The notes under the pieces were generated by a model. The model saw only the letters and a program-made list of their open reading frames with translations. It made no database searches and was not told the DNA's origin. A program made the translations under genes and the position numbers. Of a DNA stretch of 64,000 nucleotides, positions 1-11,107 are shown one piece after another (position 1 is the first letter of the stretch; each line of letters opens with the position of its first letter). Origin of the DNA: Balaenoptera acutorostrata (Eukaryota; Chordata; Mammalia; Artiodactyla; Balaenopteridae); NCBI RefSeq assembly GCF_949987535.1, contig NC_080067.1:73991985-74055984 (forward strand), given 5' to 3'.

Positions 1-643
1 TGACAGGTTATATAAGCAAGCCACCTCTTTATCTATTTGAAAGTAAGTCTGTATATACTTTTCAATTTTTTGTTAATAGAATCAAAAGGCTTAAAAGAAC
101 ATAACTAGTTCTCTAATCTGAGATTAGAAGTGATAATCATTTCTGCAACACCTGTAATAGATCCATTTTTTCTTAAGTACCCTTTGATGTGGAGGATATT
201 CTTTGAGGGAAATAATTCTATCATCAAAACATCTAAATAAAGTGTTATTGACAGTCTTTTCACTCCTATTGAATTCAAATCTCTCTTCCTATACTTTATG
301 ACCCAAGATAAGTATGAGGACTCTGTATAATTTTTTTTGTCCTTCAAATTAAACATATCCATTCTTCTAAATGGTTTTTAGAGTAACTGTTTTCCAGATG
401 CCACCCTGACCTGGGTCCCCACTTTGGGACACTCTAGTTTACCTGTATCTCTCTCAAAGTATGATACAATCTGACAAGCATAGAGTAGAGTAGGATGATT
501 ACCTTCATCCTTTGCATATCATCATGTTGATGTCAAAAGTTTGTAGGTATCCATATTATAGTTAATTTGCACTGGGTGTTTTACTTAGAATAAAGCTTTG
601 CTTTATTAGATGCCTAAGAGAATTTAATAATCCTGTTAGTGGC
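1..643. other. Intergenic, no feature recognised
   Basis: AT-rich unique-looking DNA upstream of OSTN. Open frames are short and show no domain. I see nothing that can be supported. Confidence 0.5.
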
Positions 644-1084
644 TGTATGGTCAGGCCACCCAAGATGGCTCTTCTCTTGCTTTCTGTACATCCCCTGCTC
701 AGCCAGTCAGTGCCTGCTTCACCTACACCCTACTTACATGACTGGCCTTCCTACATACTTGCCCCAGGCCCCGGCTACTGACTGTTCTTATCAAAGGAGA
801 GGTGAGGGGCATACCCTTCTGCTAGTTTCCCGGTAACCAATGAGCCCACCTGACATCAATTCCCCCATAGCTGGTAACATCTCCCTGCGCCCGGAGCAAA
901 GCTTGCCGCCATGTCCTGACCTGCTTCCGCAGCACCGGTGGGGTGTTGCTCCAGGATCTTGCTTCAGACATGTAAGCTCCCACATCCATTAAACCATTGA
1001 TATCTCTGTCTCTGACACCAGGCTCTTACTTCAGTCTTGAAGCTGGGCAAGCACAGGGACTGTAGGCCTGCAGGGTGCAGCTCA
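644..1084 (+). mobile_element. Solo ERV-like LTR
   Basis: The stretch is more GC-rich than its flanks, begins TGTATGG, ends in CA, and has ATTAAA near 988 followed by a TCTCTGTCTCTGACACCA-type tail typical of gammaretrovirus-like LTRs. It is flanked by near-direct repeats TTAGTGGC (636-643) and ATAGTGGC (1085-1092). No internal retroviral genes adjoin it. The family is not named with certainty. Confidence 0.55.
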
Positions 1085-1530
1085 ATAGTGGCATATCCTA
1101 CTTACTTAAGAGGTTCCAGCTTACTTATCTTAGTTACCACAGTATATTGAACAAAATTTATTTATGTTGTGATGCCTGAGGCTTCTTCCCAGTGTGAACT
1201 CATAGAGATGAATTTAAGGGATGTATAATTCAGAGACATGACTTCTCCACAATGATGGAAGTTGATGGCCTAAATAGATGCATTCTAGGAATGTCAGGGA
1301 TACCCAGGACTGTCACACTGACTTCTCAACATCATTGGTGTAACACAGTGGAAAACAGTGTTGAGGAAGGTTTAAAGAAGAGGTTTTGGAGGAGTCACTC
1401 ATGAACACAAATCCCAGCTCTCACATTTATACCTGCATGACTTTGAACATATTCCAAACCTCGTTTCCCCATGATTTAATTTTGGATAATTCCTACCTTG
1501 TAAGATGTGTCTAGAATTAGATGGAGAGAC

Positions 1531-1790
1531 AATATAGTGTAGTTGTTAAAAACATAAGCTTTAAGGTCAGAAAAATTTGATTTAAATCTTGGCTTTACCA
1601 CTAACTAGTTTATTCACTTTAGCTACGTTTTGGTTTCTTTGGTAAAAAGAGGATAATAGTAATTTCTCCTTCACTGTGTAGAAGTGAAAATTTAACAATA
1701 ACACTGTCACATGGTAAGTTCTCAGTGAGTTATGCTGATTATTACAATGACTGTTTAAAAAACTGTAATACAGTACCTGTCTCATAGAAG
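1531..1790 (+). repeat. MIR-type SINE relic
   Basis: It matches the MIR layout: a 'tagttgttaaaa' start, 'ttaaatcttggctttaccac' core, and 'ggataatagtaatttctcc' end. It is heavily diverged. The DNA on either side (1085-1530 and 1790-2366) shows nothing recognisable. Confidence 0.6.
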
Positions 1791-2365
1791 ATCATCAAAA
1801 ATGGTTATTCTTATTATACAGTGTCCACCCCTGTAATTTCCTATAACTTTAACTTAAAATAATGGTTCCTGACTCAACACAAGAGACAAACACACTTGAT
1901 ATGATAATTGGTGAAAAACTTTCTAGAACATCAGGTGATCCATTAGGAAAAGAAGCCCTAAAAACAAAGATGCAAACAAGAGCTAATCAAGGGTTGAATT
2001 CCTCACAGGATAGTATGGAGTCCATCCTGGAGTTATTTGCATTTCAACTTTGCCTTTCCTATTAGAATATATGTTCCTAGAGAACAGAGTCACAACATCA
2101 CAGACACAGCAGAATTCCTTGCACATCCAATGGGACAGGTAAATACAATTCTTTAATATTCAGAGTTTTCACCTGTATAATGGTGTTAATAATAGTTGCC
2201 CTATTATCTAAGAGTATTGTATCACCAAGAAAACAATTACTATAGCAGTAATATAACTTATAAACAGATTTGCAAATTTTGATGTGCTATTTGTTGATAG
2301 GTTATTATCATTATATTAGTACCTCATTGTACTAATATAATAATAATGAAGTGATTGTCTCCTGG

Positions 2366-2381
2366 AGTGTGTGTGTGTGTG
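2366..2381. repeat. Short (GT)n microsatellite
   Basis: About seven to eight GT units. The surrounding 2382-2776 shows nothing else. Confidence 0.8.
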
Positions 2382-2776
2382 ATAAAATGACAGTTTGGTC
2401 TTCTAGTGTAGCTTCTGGTGTTCCCTACATTTCCATGTCCTTAAACTGATCAAGTCAGTGATTTGAACTGTTACAATTTAGCAGATAGAATCCTGTAGTT
2501 AATGTAACCAGTAGGGGTGATCTTAATAAAGGAAGGGTGTAAAGGGTGGAGGTATCAAATGGCAAGGGCATTCCATCAGGGTCAGCCAATGTTGTGCGGT
2601 AAAAACAGTTCTTGAAATAAGGCCAACGACTCTAGTCGAGGCTCTAGCCCCATAAAATAAAGGTGAAAGCCAATGCACTTTGGCTCAGAGGTGATCTGTA
2701 AACCTCCAGTTTGTTTTAAAATCTCCCACAACTGCAACTACATAAATACAGTGTGCCCTAGACATGGGATACATCC

Positions 2777-3008
2777 AAAATCAATGCAGGGACTTCCCTG
2801 GTGGTCCAGTGGTTAAGACTCTTCACTCCCAATGCAGGGGACCCAGGTTCGATCCCTGGTCAGGGAACTAGATCCTGCATGCCACAACTAAAGATCTCTC
2901 ATGCCGCAGCTAAAGATCCCTCACACCACAATGAAGATCCCACATGCCGCAACTAAGACCCAGTGCAGCCAGATAAATAAATAAATATTTTTTTAAAAAA
3001 TCAATGCA
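2777..3008 (+). mobile_element. CHR-type tRNA-derived SINE with target-site duplication
   Basis: The element (2789-2996) starts GGGACTTCCCTGGTGGTCCA, has the tRNA box-B-like GGTTCGATCCC, and ends in (AAAT)n. A perfect 12-bp duplication AAAATCAATGCA flanks it (2777-2788 and 2997-3008). The 3' body contains a local run of about four 24-bp imperfect repeats (2872-2960). Confidence 0.92.
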
Positions 3009-3759
3009 AACCAGAGTAACATGAGGAGTTCTATAGAGTCTAGAGGTAGAAATCAGTCTTCTGACCTGGTAGATTAGAATATGGAAATGTAGCCTTTTGG
3101 AGTTCACTTCAGGATAAATACAAGGGAAATATGAGGAGGCTTGTGAATGCAGTTCTTACACCTCTGAATTTCATCATTAAAGGGATGATTTATACAGATG
3201 AAAAATGCAGTGGAAAAGGTAGGACATAGCTAAGAGACAGGCTTTGCAAATTATTTCTATATATGAGTGCTTTAAAAGCTGTTTTCATGTCTAAAAAATT
3301 GGGATGATAAATAGAATATTGTCCAAAAATATGTAAAGGAATTATTGAAATATTGTTATACAGCAAAACAAGCATAACACTATAAGGAAGAAGACTTGTG
3401 TTTCCTTTTAGTATATAGGAAGCCACAAGACAACGTCACTTTCACAAAATCATGCAAAACTTTTAGCTTTTTTTGAGACCATCGGGGATTTGAGGTCAAT
3501 AGATAACAAGGGTTAATAAATTTTAAATACTTGCAGTTCCTCTGAGGGGAGAGAGGGCATACAAATAGTTTCACCCTTGGTAGAACATTTGAAGTAAAGG
3601 AAGCCAACATAAAAGTGGTGAAGAACAAAAGAATCATTGAAATTTTAACAAATTTTTAAAGTAAATGTGTCACTGGCATGAGAGTTTAGAGTTCCCAGAG
3701 GCCCAAGATGTAAGTGAAATCCTCATTCATTTGCTAGGCTTATAATATACTAAAATTAA

Positions 3760-3760
<1 letters not shown>
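3009..3760. other. Intergenic, no feature recognised
   Basis: AT-rich DNA with only short, low-quality open frames; no repeat family is recognised. Confidence 0.45.

Positions 3761-3801
<41 letters not shown>
3761..3801. repeat. (CA)n microsatellite
   Basis: About 16-18 CA units, nearly uninterrupted, likely length-polymorphic. Confidence 0.95.
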
Positions 3802-3949
3802 TACCAGAGATTAGAATAAGAATAAGAAACAGTAAATGAATTTAAAGCTAGGTCAATAGAAACTATTTCAACTGAATTATAGGGAGAAAAGATATAAAAA
3901 AATCAAACCTTCCAAGAGGTGTAGGACAATATCAAATGATCTAACATAC

Positions 3950-6900
3950 ATGTAATTAGAATAACAGAAGAAAAAATAAAGAATGAAACAAAAAATATCT
4001 GAAGAGATAATGGCCATTTTTTTTCCAAAATTAATGAAAGAAAACAACCAAGAAACTCAGCAACCCTCAGGATAAATATAAAGAAAAATACAACTAAGCA
4101 CATCATAAAGCACATCACAGGTGAAGAGGCTTCCAATCAGACTACACAATACTAAAGAAGAAAAGCCATCACCTCAGAATTCTACCGTGAGCTATAATAA
4201 AATTTTAAAATGAAGATAAGTTAAACACTGTCTTGGACAAAAATACTATGAGAAATGTTAAGGAAAGTTCTTCAAGCAAAAGGAAAGTAGTACTACTTGG
4301 AAATGTGAATCTAAACACACACACATACACACACACAAACACACAAAAAGAAGCATCAGCAATGGTAAATATAAGTTTAAAAAATTTTTTTAAATCACTA
4401 AAAATTATTAACTGTGTAAAACAAATATAGAAAAAAGAATTGGGTTTATAAAACGGAAAATTAAAATGTGTACGATAATACCATAAAGGATGAGAGGGAT
4501 AACATGGAAGTATACTATTGAAAGATTGTTACACAATATGTGAAGTGGAAAAATATGATTTGAAGGAAGGCTGTGGCAATATAAGGATGCATACTATAAA
4601 TCTATAGCAACAACTTAAAAATAAAACACAGGTATAAACTATAATCCAAAATAAAGTAGAATGAGAGGAAATAGATGAGACAAAAAATCCCAGTTTTTAA
4701 GATGGTAGTTTTAAAAATAAGTATATCAATAATTGCAGTAAATGCAAATGATCAAAACACACCAATTGCAATTTAGAGATTGTCAGACTGGGAAAAAAAA
4801 TAGCAGAAACCAATTCTGTTCTGTCTATAGGAACACATTTTAAATGTAACGGTATTGATTGACTGAAAGGAAAATGATGTGGGGAAAGATATACCATGCC
4901 AAAAATAATCAAAAGAAAGCTATATAAACATATTAATATCAGACAAGGTAAACTTCAAAACAAAGAATTTTATTAGAGTTAAAAAGATAAATTACATAAT
5001 GATAAAGAGATATGCACCTAATAAAGAGCTTAAGCATTCATAAAGCAAAAGCTGATAGAACTGAAAACAGAAATAGAGAAATTTCTCAATGTACTTGAAG
5101 ACGTCAGCAAGTCTTCCTCAGTAATTGAAAGAACAAGTAGACAAAAATCATTAAAAATATAGATTTAAACATTATCAGCCAACTTAGCTGAGATTTATAG
5201 AACACTCCATTCAATAATAATAGAACGCACATTCTTTTCAAGCTCACATGAAACGTCACCAAAGTAAACAGCTATATTGTCAGCCATAAAATAAATCTTG
5301 ACAAATTTAAAATAATTGAAATAATACAAAGTGTGTTCCCTGAGTACAAAAAAATTAAACTAGAAATCAATAACAGAAAAATATATGGAAATCACCAAAT
5401 GTTTGGAAATTAAATGACAAATATCTAAATAACCAATAGTCACAATTTTAAAGAAAATTAGAAAAAAATTCCAAATCAAATAAAACCTGAAAACAGAGCA
5501 TATCAAAATGTATAAAATTTAGCTAGAGCAGTGCTTAGAGGACAATTCATAGCACTAAATGCCTATATTAGAAGAAAAGAAATATCTATAATCAATAATC
5601 TAAGCATCCATGTTAAGAAAATTGAAAAAGATGAGCAAAGTAAACCCCCATCAGAAAAAAAGGAAGGAAACAAAACATAGCCAAAATTAGTGAAATAAAA
5701 GGATGAAAATCAAGAAGATCAATGAAAACAAATGCTGATTCTTTAAAAAGACAAATAAAATTGATAAAATTCTAGAATGACTGATCAAGAAAAAAAGACT
5801 GAAGAAAAAGAATACCAGAATTAAGAATAAAATAGAGGATATCACCACAGATTGTACAAATAACAAAAGCAAAAAATAGAATAATATAAATCATTTTAAT
5901 TTAATAATTTAATGAAATGGACATATGATTTGAATAATGCAAACTATAAGAGTACACTCAGGAGTGTAAATGATAAAATGATTAGCCCTACACCTATTAA
6001 AGAATTTGAAATTTTAGTTAAAAACCTTCCCACAAAGACAACTAATATCACAGATGACTTCATTGGCAAATTCTACCAAACATTTCAGGAGAAAATAACA
6101 CAAATTCCATACAAACTCCTCCAGGAAATAGATGAAGGTTGTTATGGACTGAATATTAGTTTTCCCCCCCCACCAAATTTATATGTTGGTATCTTAACCC
6201 CCAATGGAATAGTATTAGGAGGTGGGGGTATTTGAGAGGTGATTATAGGTCATGATAGTGGAACCCTCATGAATGGAATTAGTGCTCTTATAAAAGACAC
6301 CCCAGAGACCTCTCTCATACTTTCTGTCATGTGAGGACACATTGAGAAGTTCATCATCTATGAACCAAGAAGTAGGCCCCCAGTAGACTCCAGATGGTCA
6401 GACACCTTATTCTTGGACTTCCCAGCTTCCAGAACATGAGAAATAGATGCTTGTTGTTTAAGCCTTCCAGTCTATGGTATTTTTGTTAAAACAACATGAA
6501 GGGACTAAGACAAGGGTATAATTCTTCCCAATCATTTTATGAGACCACCATAACTTTCATACCAACACCTAAAAAAATATATTTTAAGGAAGTGAAAAGC
6601 CTATATCTCCCTCATGAATAAACATCCTTAAAAAGTTTTAGCACTCCAAATCCAGCAATGTAGAAAAAGGATAATATTTTGTGATCAAATGGAGTTTATC
6701 TCAGAAAAGCAAGGTTACAATTCACTTTCAGAAAACTAATAACAGAAGGGAACTTCTGCAGCCTGATAAAGGGCAGCTATAAAAACCCTACATTATCATA
6801 TTCAATGGTGAAAAATGAATGCCTTCTTCACCCCAGATCAGGAACAAGGCGGGGATGTTCGCCCTCCACTTCTATTCAATATTGCACTGGCAGAGCTGGC

Positions 6901-8560
6901 TGAGGCAATAAAAAATTACAAAGATATAAGAGACATATAGGTTGAAACAGAAGATACAAAACAGGTTTTCTTCCCAAACAAGAGAATTTTATATACATAG
7001 AAAATCCTGTTTAATCTATAAGAACCTACTAGAACTGATAAATACGTTTACCAAGATCACAGAATAAAAGATCAATATACAATAATCAGTTGTATTTTTG
7101 TAAACTAGGAATGTCCACTTGGAAATTGAAATTTTAGAAACTACATTTATAATAGCATCGAAAAACATCAAATAATTAGTGATACGTTTAACAAAATACA
7201 TACAAGATTTGTACAGTTTTGAAATTTAAAAACATTGTAAAGAGAAATCAAAGATCTAAATGAAAGAGAAACATACTATGTTCACACATCAGAATACTTT
7301 TAAGATGTCATTTTCCCTCCAATTGATCTATAGATTCAATGAAATCCCAATAAAATCCCAGCTAGTTCTTTTGTGTACATTGATAAGCTGATCTTAAAAT
7401 CTATACGGAAATGTAAAGGACCTAGAATAGCCAAAAGAATTTTGAAAACTTCTAGAAGGAAACACACAAAAAAAATCACTACAAACCTGAGTGAGGGAAT
7501 GATTTCTTAGGGTACATAAAGCATGCTCCATTTTTAAAAGATGGCTAATTGTACTTCATCAAAATTATAAATGCCTGCTCTGTGAAACGAAACTGCTATG
7601 AGAATGAAATGACAAGCTACAGAATGAGGAAAAAAATTACAAAACACAAATCATAAAAATTCTTGTATCTAGAATATATAGCAGACTCTCACAACTGAAT
7701 ATTAAGCAAAAGTTTTAAACAGACGCTACACCAAAGAAGATATACAAAGGGGAAGTAAATATGTGAAAAGATTCTCAACATCATTAGTTTTTATGCAAAT
7801 ACAAATTAAACACAATAAGATACCAGTATACATTTATTAGACTGGCTAAAGTTTTGAAAATGGCAATGACTGTCCAATGCTAGCAAGGATGCTGAGTGAT
7901 TGGAACTCTCATACATTTCTGGTGGAAATGCAAAACGGTAGAGCCACTTTGGAAATCAGTTTGGCTATACCCTATCAAGTTAAACATACACTTGCCACAT
8001 GATCTAGGAATCCCATTTCTATGTATTTGCCCAGGTGAAATGAAAACATATATCCACTCAAAGACCGCTATATTAATGTTTATGGCAGCTTTATTCATAA
8101 TCACCCAAAGCTGGAAGTAACTCAAATTTTCACCAACTGGTAAATGAATAAGCAAATTTTGGCAAACCCATCCAATAGAACACTCTCATTATTAAAAAGA
8201 AACCAAGTGCTGATACATTTAACAATATGGATAAATCTCAGTCAGAAGCATTATTCTAAGTGAAAGAAGTGAGACACCAAAGACTATATACTGTATAATT
8301 TCCCACAGCCTTCTGGAAAAGGTAAAATTATAGGGACAGAAATCAGATTGGTGGTTACCAGGACCTGGGGGTGGGGTAGAAGATTGACCATAAAGGGCAG
8401 GAGGGAAATGTGGGGTTGGGGGGTTATAGTCATGGTCTTTATCTTGATTGTAGTAGAGGCTACATACTGTCTACATTTGTCAAAACTCATCAGACTGTGC
8501 ACTTTAAAAGGGTGAATTTTGTGTATGTAAATTATCCCTCAATAAACCTGACTTGAAAGA
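3950..8560 (+). mobile_element. Old L1 (L1M-type) LINE, sense, degenerate
   Basis: From about 3980 the text resembles the end of L1 ORF1; 5000-7450 resembles ORF2 (endonuclease and reverse transcriptase region). 7800-8120 gives the late ORF2 block (GGTGGAAATGCAAAACGGTA..., 'cccaaagctggaag'). 8440-8555 is the 3'UTR end with TTGTCAAAACTCATCAGACT and 'cctcaataaa'. Stops and frameshifts are everywhere and the 7440-7560 part is rearranged. A solo LTR splits it at 6140-6512. It is dead. Confidence 0.88.
6135..6517 (+). mobile_element. Solo MaLR/MLT1-MST-like LTR inserted in L1
   Basis: The LTR (6140-6512) begins TGTTATGGACTGAATATTAG, contains 'cttggacttcccagcttcca', and ends GGACTAAGACA, the MaLR pattern. 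Flanking 5-mers AAGGT (6135-6139) and AGGGT (6513-6517) fit a 5-bp duplication with one later change. The subfamily is uncertain. Confidence 0.85.
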
Positions 8561-11010
8561 AAGCATTAGGAAGTATGGCATAATAGTGTGGGTAATAGTG
8601 GCATTTGCAGTCATGTTGATCTTTACAAAGGAACCCATTTGTATGTCTCTTAGCGCACTTTTGAGGTTAAACAATGTGCTGGGTCCTTTATCTCTCAGGG
8701 TTTGACCAGAGGTAAACACAACAGATTGTATCCAGGAAGCAAAGTGAAATCTCAGTGTTTGTTTCCTAGGTTCCCTCCCCTGTAGATCACTCTTGACTAC
8801 CTGTGTCCCTTGATGAAATGTTACACTTCTGCCAGGCAACTTTCTCCACTAAGATCCCTCTGTTCTGGGTCCCTGTAATCTCACTTTTAATCCTTCAGGT
8901 TTAGGAATACCTGGCTATTAATGGGGGTTCAGTATACTGCATGATACTTTCTGGTTCCTCCACACCTGTCCACATTAAATTCTTCTCCAATTTCTCAATT
9001 TGAACATGCCACTTCTTTCTTGCCAGAATCCTGACTGATAAAGAAAACGAGATTCAGCTCCTGTTCTCATCATCAATTTTAAGCTGTGAGCACTTGGGCT
9101 ATCTCTTTCACATATTTGAGCTTTAGTTTTCTCATCTGTTATATATGAATAATAATACCTCATTAGCAAGGTTATTATGAGAATTAAATAATGATATAAG
9201 TTTTCAGTAATTTTTTCTCTCTTTTTCATCTTAATCTCTTCATCTATTACTGGGTGTTTATTCTCTTTCTATTTCTTCATGTGCTTCTATTTTAGTCTAT
9301 TTTAAGTAACAGAATTTCTTTATCATGTATAAATGCATAAGTCATTTACATAGGGCTTTATAATGTGCAGAAGCCCATATAAGTGGCTTAAATGTACCAT
9401 GGTTATGTTCCTGGAATAAACTGTTGCTACAGAACAGTTAAGTCAAACTTTTGAATTAGGTCAACAAAATCCACAAATAGGGTGGAATCTTTGGACTGTC
9501 TAAGCAGGGACAGATCTGGAATAAATCAGCCACAGATATCACTTGTCAGCATGCTAAGGGAGGCATTTCAAATAAGGGTAGAAGGTACGTCAAGAATATT
9601 GGCTTCTAGTAGCATTATGATGAATCTGTTAAATCTATATTGAGAGTTTTCCAGCATGTGGATTCAAGTTAACATAATTGTTTTATGGCAGTAATGTCTA
9701 AACAAGGACATGATTAGGCTGTATTTTTATCTTGACTTGTGAACTATCACTGCCAACTACTCAAATTTCAAGCTTGTTGAGACATATGTTATCCCTGGAA
9801 GCCCTTCACAAAAATGAAGCATTTTACTGTCCCACCAATTCAGTGTGCTCTGGTCAGTTCTCCAGCTAGATCTAAATTAACCATGTACTAGTTCCTACAC
9901 AAGCAAGTAGTATTTTAAATGCCTTTTAAAGCAAAACCAAAAAGAACAAATCTATTTCTATTTGTGCAAAAACATAATCTGATTTGGATTCTCTTTTCCA
10001 GCTTTTTAAATAGTGAGACAGAATGAAGTCGTGGGAAGAAAACTGGATATGGAATTACGATCTGTGTTAGAAATCTGGCTCTGCTGCTACTTCCTAGCTG
10101 TGTGATCTCATTAACTCACTAGACTCAATCTCTTTATCTGTCAAATGGGGATCTACTGGTGAATTAAATGAGCTAATAATCATCTGACAACATATTACCT
10201 TTAGGACTTAATAACTTATAATAACTTATTTTTTACAATTTGTGTATGTAAAGTTACAAATGTGATTAGTAGGAAATGGGAATGAAGGAAAATTTCAGAC
10301 ACAAGCAGGAATGTTTTGCTTAAAAGGAAATTAAAATACTGGAGAACAAGAGCAAGATAAAAATGATTACAACGACTGCATTTATAGCCCACATGTCTCA
10401 GTTCAGTATTTATAGGTTTGTTAGTGACAGCCTTCCTTCCCAGTATAGCAATGTTAATTGCAAAGTAACTGTCAGTTTCACTGACAGGGCTGCCGCACCT
10501 GACTGAGGCTGAAACTACTCACCATTTCCATACATGATCATTTAACTTAAGGGTCCAAAATATACATCAATAAATCAGTTTGCATTTCTGATTTTGTTTC
10601 CCTAAATCTTACTTTGAAATATCCTAGTGACTTTCTTTTTAATAAATCTTAGTGCATTTTATTTCCCAAATGTGATTTGTAATTATCAGAGCTGGACTAA
10701 AGCCTCAGGAAGAAGTGATGGGTCTAAGGCTGAACACAATACTAAACGGATACTTAAATTTTCCGGAGCCCATGCTCCTGTTGCTACTTAAATTCCATGG
10801 TCAAAGCAGTAGATAGAATAAATATGGAGAAGAAGAACAGGAGAGGGAAACAGAGAAAGAGAGATAGAGACTGGGAAAGACAGAGAAAAAAGGATGAGAG
10901 AGAGAGAGAGATTGAGGAGAAGCTTGGGAAAATGTTCAGTGGAAAATCTGTAGAAATGATGTAAGAGAAAGCAAAGGCAGGGATTGGAGTAAGGGGTGTA
11001 TAACTGAGAC
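8561..11010. other. OSTN 5' flank with two MIR relics
   Basis: MIR-like relics occupy about 9050-9200 and 10055-10180, both in + orientation ('cctagctgtgtgatctcatt' in the second). The rest holds no gene. The last 200 bp are GA-rich before the TATA box. This region is where distal OSTN regulatory sequence would be expected. Confidence 0.5.
10390..10415 (+). promoter_or_regulatory. E-box and near-consensus MEF2 box upstream of OSTN
   Basis: CACATG (10390-10395) fits the E-box CANNTG. GTATTTATAG (10406-10415) matches the MEF2 consensus YTAWWWWTAR at 9 of 10 positions, and a weaker 8 of 10 match lies at 10378-10387. The group is about 0.6 kb 5' of the TATA box. Such short motifs are common by chance in AT-rich DNA; the location before a muscle-expressed gene is the only reason to list it. 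Confidence 0.3.
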
Positions 11011-11017
11011 TATAAAA
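11011..11017 (+). promoter_or_regulatory. OSTN: TATA box of the probable OSTN promoter
   Basis: TATAAAA sits about 30 nt before the inferred exon 1 start. No CpG island surrounds it, as expected for a tissue-restricted TATA promoter. Upstream is a purine-rich GA stretch (about 10826-10920). Confidence 0.65.
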
Positions 11018-11040
11018 ACTCAGAGTGAAAACTCACCATC

Positions 11041-11107
11041 AGAGCTGAGTTTGGGAGAAACTGCACAGACAGGACTCTAAAGTGAGAATCTCCTGATTTT
11101 TCACAAG
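11041..11107 (+). other. OSTN: OSTN noncoding exon 1 (5'UTR)
   Basis: About 67 nt lie between a TATA box and a strong donor, CAAG|GTAAGT, whose GT starts at 11108. The segment has no ATG. Its spacing from the TATA box (about 30 nt) and its position roughly 11 kb 5' of the coding start fit the noncoding first exon known for OSTN. The exact 5' end is inferred, not observed. Confidence 0.7.

Noticed and set aside
1862..2065. Small open frame with a plausible start
   Set aside because: No homology recognised, no splice or promoter context; such lengths are expected by chance.
2820..2870. tRNA-like box-B sequences (GGTTCGATCCC and similar)
   Set aside because: They belong to tRNA-derived SINE heads, not to functional tRNA genes; no cloverleaf gene was found.
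3761..3801. Regular repeats as a possible CRISPR array
   Set aside because: Simple microsatellites in mammalian DNA, without spacers.
5912..6235. 107-codon open frame on the + strand
   Set aside because: It is degenerate L1 ORF2 text that runs straight into the inserted LTR; not a gene.
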